Source: Candidatus Polarisedimenticolaceae bacterium (GTDB lineage Bacteria > Pseudomonadota > Gammaproteobacteria > Chromatiales > Chromatiaceae). Taken from it: DNA of 39,785 bases. The translations under genes were made by a program, and so were the position numbers. The notes beneath the pieces were generated by a model. It was not told where the DNA came from. It worked only from the letters and a program-made list of their open reading frames with translations, and made no database searches. Shown here one piece after another: positions 36,422 through 39,785 of the stretch. Numbering within the stretch: position 1 is the first letter of the stretch; every line of letters begins with the position of its first letter. Location of the stretch: positions 1 through 39,785 of the forward strand of contig JAKISI010000033.1 in NCBI GenBank assembly GCA_021648685.1, read 5' to 3'.

Positions 36422-36901
36422 ATGAATCCATGCCCCTGCGGCTCTGGTAAAGCGTATGATGCCTGCTGCGGCCCACTGCATGCTGGAACCCAAACAGCAG
36501 ATTCGGCCGTCGCCCTGATGCGCTCCCGCTACAGTGCCTATGCCAATGGTGAAATTGCCTACCTTACTGACAGCCTGCACCCGGAGCACCGTGATGACCA
36601 TGATCCTGCTGCGACCCAGCGCTGGGCTGATCATTCCGACTGGATCAAGCTGGAGGTCGTCTCTGTTGATGAGCAGGGAGATGATGGCAAGGTTGAGTTC
36701 ATCGCCACTTACCGGGAGAAGGGGGTGATCCAATCCCACCATGAAGTGGGTGAATTCAAATGTCTGGATGGGCGTTGGTATTATGTGGATGGCAAGCTGG
36801 TGCCGCCGTCCACCCAACAACACCAAACCCCCAAAACAGGCCGCAATGAGCCGTGCCCCTGCGGGAGCGGCAAAAAGTATAAAAAGTGTTGTGGACGGTG
36901 A
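36422..36901 (+). CDS. ychJ: YchJ-family SEC-C zinc-motif protein (UPF0225)
   Basis: 159 residues with zinc-binding SEC-C motifs at both ends: [14 protein letters not shown] at residues 4-17 and [14 protein letters not shown] near 145-158. Between them lies the NTF2-like YchJ domain ([36 protein letters not shown]). Function unknown; SEC-C motifs otherwise mediate SecB/ribosome contacts in SecA. I start at the ATG at 36422 with AAGGA upstream, since the family begins with the CPCGSG motif. An in-frame ATG at 36362 adds 20 non-family residues. The TGA at 36899-36901 precedes the PqqD-like gene by about 100 bases. Confidence 0.93.
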   Translation: MNPCPCGSGKAYDACCGPLHAGTQTADSAVALMRSRYSAYANGEIAYLTDSLHPEHRDDHDPAATQRWADHSDWIKLEVVSVDEQGDDGKVEFIATYREKGVIQSHHEVGEFKCLDGRWYYVDGKLVPPSTQQHQTPKTGRNEPCPCGSGKKYKKCCGR

Positions 36902-37006
36902 TTGAGAACACCCCCTGTCTCAGGGAGCAATGTCATTACTTGTCGCAACTCTGCAATCAGTGCGAAAATTGCTGCTATGGGTAAAAATATTACTAAGGAA
37001 CCTATC

Positions 37007-37381
37007 TTGAAAAAAGAGAGCTATTTTTTTCGCGCCGCCATCTATGCCATACACAAAGACAAGGTCTTATTGGTTGATGTGAAAAACCCAAAGGAGTCCA
37101 CCCCGCTAGATCCCTGGCTTGGCCGGGTTGTAGCCCTGGCCGATGGGCAGCATACGATTCAGGAGCTGATGGATTTTTTAGCCAGCCAATACCCAAATGG
37201 TGCGCCTGAAAACCTGGCGGACACTGTGGAATCGGTAGTTAAACGGCTGCAAGAGACCCATGTGATTCATCTTAGTGACGAGCCGGTAGAGCTGCCCTAT
37301 TATTTAGCCATACCTGCAAATGAGCAGAATTCTGAGCGGGCCAGCGCCTTGATAGAGAAGGATGGGTTTATTGCGGGGTAG
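37007..37381 (+). CDS. PqqD-like (RiPP recognition element fold) protein
   Basis: 124 residues. The central part has the PqqD-family pattern: [32 protein letters not shown], then [16 protein letters not shown]. The PqqD/RRE fold binds leader peptides of ribosomal natural products or docks to radical-SAM enzymes. No precursor peptide, radical-SAM gene or other RiPP enzyme is visible in this window. The best start is TTG at 37007 with AAGGA 7 bases upstream. An ATG at 36977 in frame would add 10 residues, but its ribosome site is poor. The acidic C-terminal tail (after about 90) is not part of the fold. Function uncertain. Confidence 0.75.
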   Translation: MKKESYFFRAAIYAIHKDKVLLVDVKNPKESTPLDPWLGRVVALADGQHTIQELMDFLASQYPNGAPENLADTVESVVKRLQETHVIHLSDEPVELPYYLAIPANEQNSERASALIEKDGFIAG

Positions 37382-37389
37382 CCCCCCGC
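37373..37389. terminator. Possible hairpin at the PqqD-like gene end
   Basis: GCGGGG pairs with CCCCGC over the stop codon, between convergent genes. No T-run follows, so only a weak terminator candidate. Confidence 0.3.
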
Positions 37390-37412
37390 CAAGCTCAAGA
37401 TCCCGGAAAGAT

Positions 37413-37997
37413 TTAACTTTTCTCCGTCTTCTGGTTTTGCAGCGGATTTGGTCTGGTGCCAATCTTAAAAACATCCAGCCCTAAAGGTTCCTCTTCAGGC
37501 TCTTCGGGTCTCTCTTTCAGAGGGATGCTGAGTGTTTTCCAGTGGGGAAGCACAATGGAAAAATAGACAGCAGCCAGTAGCAGGCTGAACCATATACTCG
37601 TCTGATTTGCTATTATCCATTCCGGTTTCCAGATGAACAGGGTTACGATATTCACGCTGTATACCAGGGTAAAAAGGTAGACGCCTTTCGTTCTCATCTG
37701 CCACAGCCAGAGAACCGAAAGAAGAATGAGAAGGCTGACCCAAAAGCCATACTGTGAAGCGGCGCCGATGTGTTCTGGAACCTTGCTGGCAGCTTGATCT
37801 GCCTCTGGTGCAGCAGGTATCGCTGACTCAGGCTCTACCAGGTACTTCTCATCTACCTCATATCTCTCAGTGCTTTTGAATACCCTCTCTGGTCCGATGC
37901 CATTTCCAATCAGTATGCCTCCCATGGATCCAACCAACTGAACCCCGCTGATCAAGAAGAGAATGATACAAAGAAATGTAATGGATTTAGGTCTCAC
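37413..37997 (-). CDS. Predicted membrane protein, unknown function
   Basis: 194 residues with four probable transmembrane segments: ITFLCIILFLISGVQLV (6-22), FWVSLLILLSVLWLW (about 86-100), YLFTLVYSVNIVTLFIW (about 107-123) and IWFSLLLAAVYFSIVLP (about 135-151). A hydrophilic loop of about 60 residues rich in Glu/Ala/Pro lies between TM1 and TM2, and the C-terminal tail is acidic (RPEEPEEEPLG). No family or motif is recognised. It converges with the PqqD-like gene and is preceded by about 250 bp of non-coding sequence. The gene is credible from its membrane topology and clean start. Confidence 0.7.
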   Translation of the reverse strand: MRPKSITFLCIILFLISGVQLVGSMGGILIGNGIGPERVFKSTERYEVDEKYLVEPESAIPAAPEADQAASKVPEHIGAASQYGFWVSLLILLSVLWLWQMRTKGVYLFTLVYSVNIVTLFIWKPEWIIANQTSIWFSLLLAAVYFSIVLPHWKTLSIPLKERPEEPEEEPLGLDVFKIGTRPNPLQNQKTEKS

Positions 37998-38249
37998 AAC
38001 AGACTCCTGCGATTATTTCAGCTGGTCGACTGCTCCATGGGTTTGGAGCTACCTGCGGCCGGTGATTCTACCTCTAGCGCACCGATCCCACCAGCTATAG
38101 TTATAATTTGTTCCTCTATTTCAATGTATCAGCAGGGGTGGAGTTGAAAATGATATTGATTTGACCTTTATAATCATGGCGTTAGATGCTGTTCTTAACT
38201 TAGAGTCTGCCCACCTGATTGACCTGGCTGCTCTATTGTCTTGATGTGA

Positions 38250-38717
38250 TTATGGTTTTTGGTAAGCACGCTGGAAGGAGTGGGTAGAGAAACCACTCAA
38301 GCGGTGTTTGTCAACCAGTATAAGGGGCACGCCTCTGCCGCCCAGTTTTTTATATTCGCGCCGACCTTTTGTTGACTTATCAATATCATATTCAGTAAAG
38401 GGGATATTGTTGGCATTAAAATAGCGCCGGGCTCTTGTGCATACGCCGCACCACTCGGCGCTGTACATGATGACATTTTTGCCTGATGCGGCGGGTTTTT
38501 GCTGGCTGGCTGTTGTTGTAGAGGTATCTCTTGCGAGTGGTTTTTGAGAAGAAATTACATTTACTTTAACCTCTATCTCATTGAATCCGCCTGTTTTTGG
38601 TGGCTTATCACTCATCTGGGTTCTCCCATCCTCGTCAACCCACGTATATATTCTGGAGTGAACGGCGCCTGCAAACACCATTGAGAGAAGAAAGAGAGAG
38701 ATGATGATGCGCCGCAT
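38250..38717 (-). CDS. DUF4124-glutaredoxin fusion, exported thiol-redox protein
   Basis: 155 residues. A signal peptide (MRRIIISLFLLSMVFAGAVHS) leads into a DUF4124 segment (RIYTWVDEDGRTQMSDKPP, about 22-40), a Ser/Thr/Gln-rich linker, then a glutaredoxin fold with the dithiol active site C90-GV-C93 (AEWCGVCTRARRYF) and cis-proline region GVPLILV (129-135). CGVC rather than CPYC is seen in several bacterial glutaredoxin-like proteins. Periplasmic location implies disulfide exchange with envelope substrates rather than glutathione. Start at the ATG at 38717 with AAGGA upstream; an in-frame ATG at 38750 is less good. It is 29 bp after ybcJ on the same strand. Confidence 0.9.
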   Translation of the reverse strand: MRRIIISLFLLSMVFAGAVHSRIYTWVDEDGRTQMSDKPPKTGGFNEIEVKVNVISSQKPLARDTSTTTASQQKPAASGKNVIMYSAEWCGVCTRARRYFNANNIPFTEYDIDKSTKGRREYKKLGGRGVPLILVDKHRLSGFSTHSFQRAYQKP

Positions 38718-38746
38718 GACTATTTCCTTATCAGTGGTTGCAGGGT

Positions 38747-38959
38747 TCACTCTGTCACCGCAACCTGGTTGTTATCAAATATGATGTTTTGGCCACTGCG
38801 TATTTTACACCGTTTACGATACTCTGTTTTGCCATCAACAGTGACATTTCCATCTGCAATCAACTTCTTTGCAATGCCTCCGCTGGAGCAGAACCCCATG
38901 ATTTTGAGCAGGTCACACAGTTCAATATAGGGCCGACCTTCTAAGCTGAATTCATTCAT
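38747..38959 (-). CDS. ybcJ: YbcJ-like S4-domain RNA-binding protein
   Basis: 70 residues, the same length as E. coli YbcJ, starting MNEFSLEGRPYIELCDLLK. The S4-type RNA-binding fold (GGIAKKLIADGNVTVDGKTEYRKRCKI) fills the protein. The role is unknown; it is thought to bind structured RNA. I use the ATG at 38959 rather than an in-frame one at 39001, because it gives the family length. It is the first of two minus-strand genes, divergent from the DUF4920 gene. Confidence 0.9.
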   Translation of the reverse strand: MNEFSLEGRPYIELCDLLKIMGFCSSGGIAKKLIADGNVTVDGKTEYRKRCKIRSGQNIIFDNNQVAVTE

Positions 38960-39094
38960 GGCTGGATTTGCTGCTTCCTGATTTCTGCGGTTAACAAGCA
39001 TCGCTAAAAGAGATATAGTCGGCGGTTAATTGGGGCATCCCATTTTCACGGCTGATTCTAAGATAGTCGGCAAATTATACCAAGCGAGATCGTT

Positions 39095-39550
39095 ATGAGA
39101 GCAATACTCACTTTAATAGTCATTGGTTTATGCGCCGGTCATGCATTGGCAAGTGATGCTAAGCTGGAAACATTTGGGGGGGAGATAACGCTCTCTAACG
39201 CTATATCTGTGGAGCAGGCGATCAATGAGATTGATACATTGAAGCGCAAGGAGATCCTGCTTGAAGGCAAGGTAAGCAAAATGTGCAAGAAGAAAGGGTG
39301 CTGGATGGCACTTGAAGGGGAAAATAACTCAATCAGGGTGACGTTCAAAAGCTACAGTTTTTTTGCACCCAAAGAGGTTCTCGAAAAAAGGGTGCAGGCT
39401 CAAGGTGTGCTCTCCGAGGAGGTGATGGAGATATCAGAGGCCAGACATTATGCAGAGGATGCAGGGAAATCAGAGGCTGAGATCCAGCAGATCAGGCAGC
39501 CGACCAAAGAGTATCGTTTTGTGGCAACAGCGGTAAACATCCTGCCCTGA
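39095..39550 (+). CDS. DUF4920-domain periplasmic protein
   Basis: 151 residues: a signal peptide (MRAILTLIVIGLCAGHALAS) and a small OB-like domain of the DUF4920 type, with the family's cysteine motif MCKKKGCWM (C64 and C69) and IRVTFKSYSFF. The C-terminal segment (about 115-150) ends in a beta strand, YRFVATAVNILP. The conserved CxxxxCW suggests metal or haem binding, but no function is established. Start at ATG 39095, divergent from ybcJ. Confidence 0.85.
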   Translation: MRAILTLIVIGLCAGHALASDAKLETFGGEITLSNAISVEQAINEIDTLKRKEILLEGKVSKMCKKKGCWMALEGENNSIRVTFKSYSFFAPKEVLEKRVQAQGVLSEEVMEISEARHYAEDAGKSEAEIQQIRQPTKEYRFVATAVNILP

Positions 39551-39762
39551 TTATCGGGCACCCGTTCTGATTGATAGCGGGGCGCGACTGTTGATCGGCA
39601 GGCAGGCATGCGGTATCCACTTGGCGACCGTGGGGCGTATAGTAAGAGGGACAATGCAACAATGCGAGAACTAATGGAATGGTTCGCCCCGCTCCCTAAA
39701 CGGCTTCAAATGAGCCATGATGTTAATGTTAATCTGACATCAAAACAGTAGCGAGGCAAACC

Positions 39763-39785
39763 ATGAAGAAAGATAGCATAAAAGG
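39763..39785 (+). CDS. Start of a gene cut by the right edge
   Basis: An ATG at 39763 (MKKDSIK...) with GAGG 7 bases upstream looks like a true start, but only seven codons are in the window. The stretch from 39551 to 39762 between the DUF4920 gene and this start shows no gene or recognisable element. Confidence 0.45.

Overview
This window looks like a chromosomal segment of a chemolithoautotrophic gammaproteobacterium, most likely a sulfur-oxidising lineage of the kind that includes the tubeworm endosymbionts. The housekeeping genes (mrp, dcd, metG, argD, argF, hrpA, ychJ, ybcJ) are gammaproteobacterial in type. The distinctive part is a malate dehydrogenase / two-subunit ATP-citrate lyase / monomeric isocitrate dehydrogenase cluster, the signature of a reductive TCA cycle with the 'type II' ATP-citrate lyase known from magnetotactic cocci and gammaproteobacterial thiotrophic symbionts. 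The species cannot be fixed from the sequence alone.

Layout. 1-0.8 kb: broken IS1634-type transposase running off the left edge. 1.1-2.9 kb: mrp (Fe-S carrier ATPase) and dcd (dCTP deaminase). 2.9-3.1 kb: a tiny lipoprotein on the minus strand. 3.3-7.8 kb: a two-gene RND efflux system (adaptor plus permease) ending at a strong hairpin shared with the opposing icd gene. 7.8-15.7 kb, minus strand: the carbon-fixation block mdh-aclB-aclA, a terminator, a 0.47 kb hairpin-rich gap, then icd. 15.9-18.7 kb, minus: argD-argF overlapping by 4 bp, followed by an overlapping SH3/coiled-coil membrane protein. 18.9-21.8 kb, minus: metG, a small lipoprotein and a stand-alone RnfB-like 2[4Fe-4S] ferredoxin. 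22.1-28.0 kb, plus: a compact, visibly A/T-richer five-gene signalling operon (CheY-like regulator, REC-kinase-REC hybrid, periplasmic binding protein, HAMP-PAS kinase, REC-GGDEF diguanylate cyclase). 28.0-32.4 kb: an unusual M1-like peptidase (minus), a ChaN-PDZ lipoprotein and an orphan ParA. 32.5-36.3 kb: hrpA. 36.4-39.8 kb: small genes (ychJ, PqqD-like protein, unknown membrane protein, DUF4124-glutaredoxin fusion, ybcJ, DUF4920 protein) and the first codons of a further gene.

How parts work together. ATP-citrate lyase cleaves citrate to acetyl-CoA and oxaloacetate, malate dehydrogenase pulls oxaloacetate towards malate, and NADP isocitrate dehydrogenase can carboxylate 2-oxoglutarate to isocitrate. 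Together they cover the citrate-side steps of a reductive cycle. The ferredoxin-dependent carboxylases and fumarate reductase needed to complete the cycle are not in the window. The signalling operon reads as one pathway: a periplasmic binding protein next to kinases, with a diguanylate cyclase as probable output.

The most noteworthy items are the type II ATP-citrate lyase cluster, an apparent second degenerate citrate-synthase-like module inside its 920-residue large subunit, the hairpin-rich icd leader, the binding-protein/kinase/cyclase operon, the stand-alone RnfB-like ferredoxin with a basic tail, and the solitary PqqD-like protein. No rRNA, tRNA or CRISPR array was seen.
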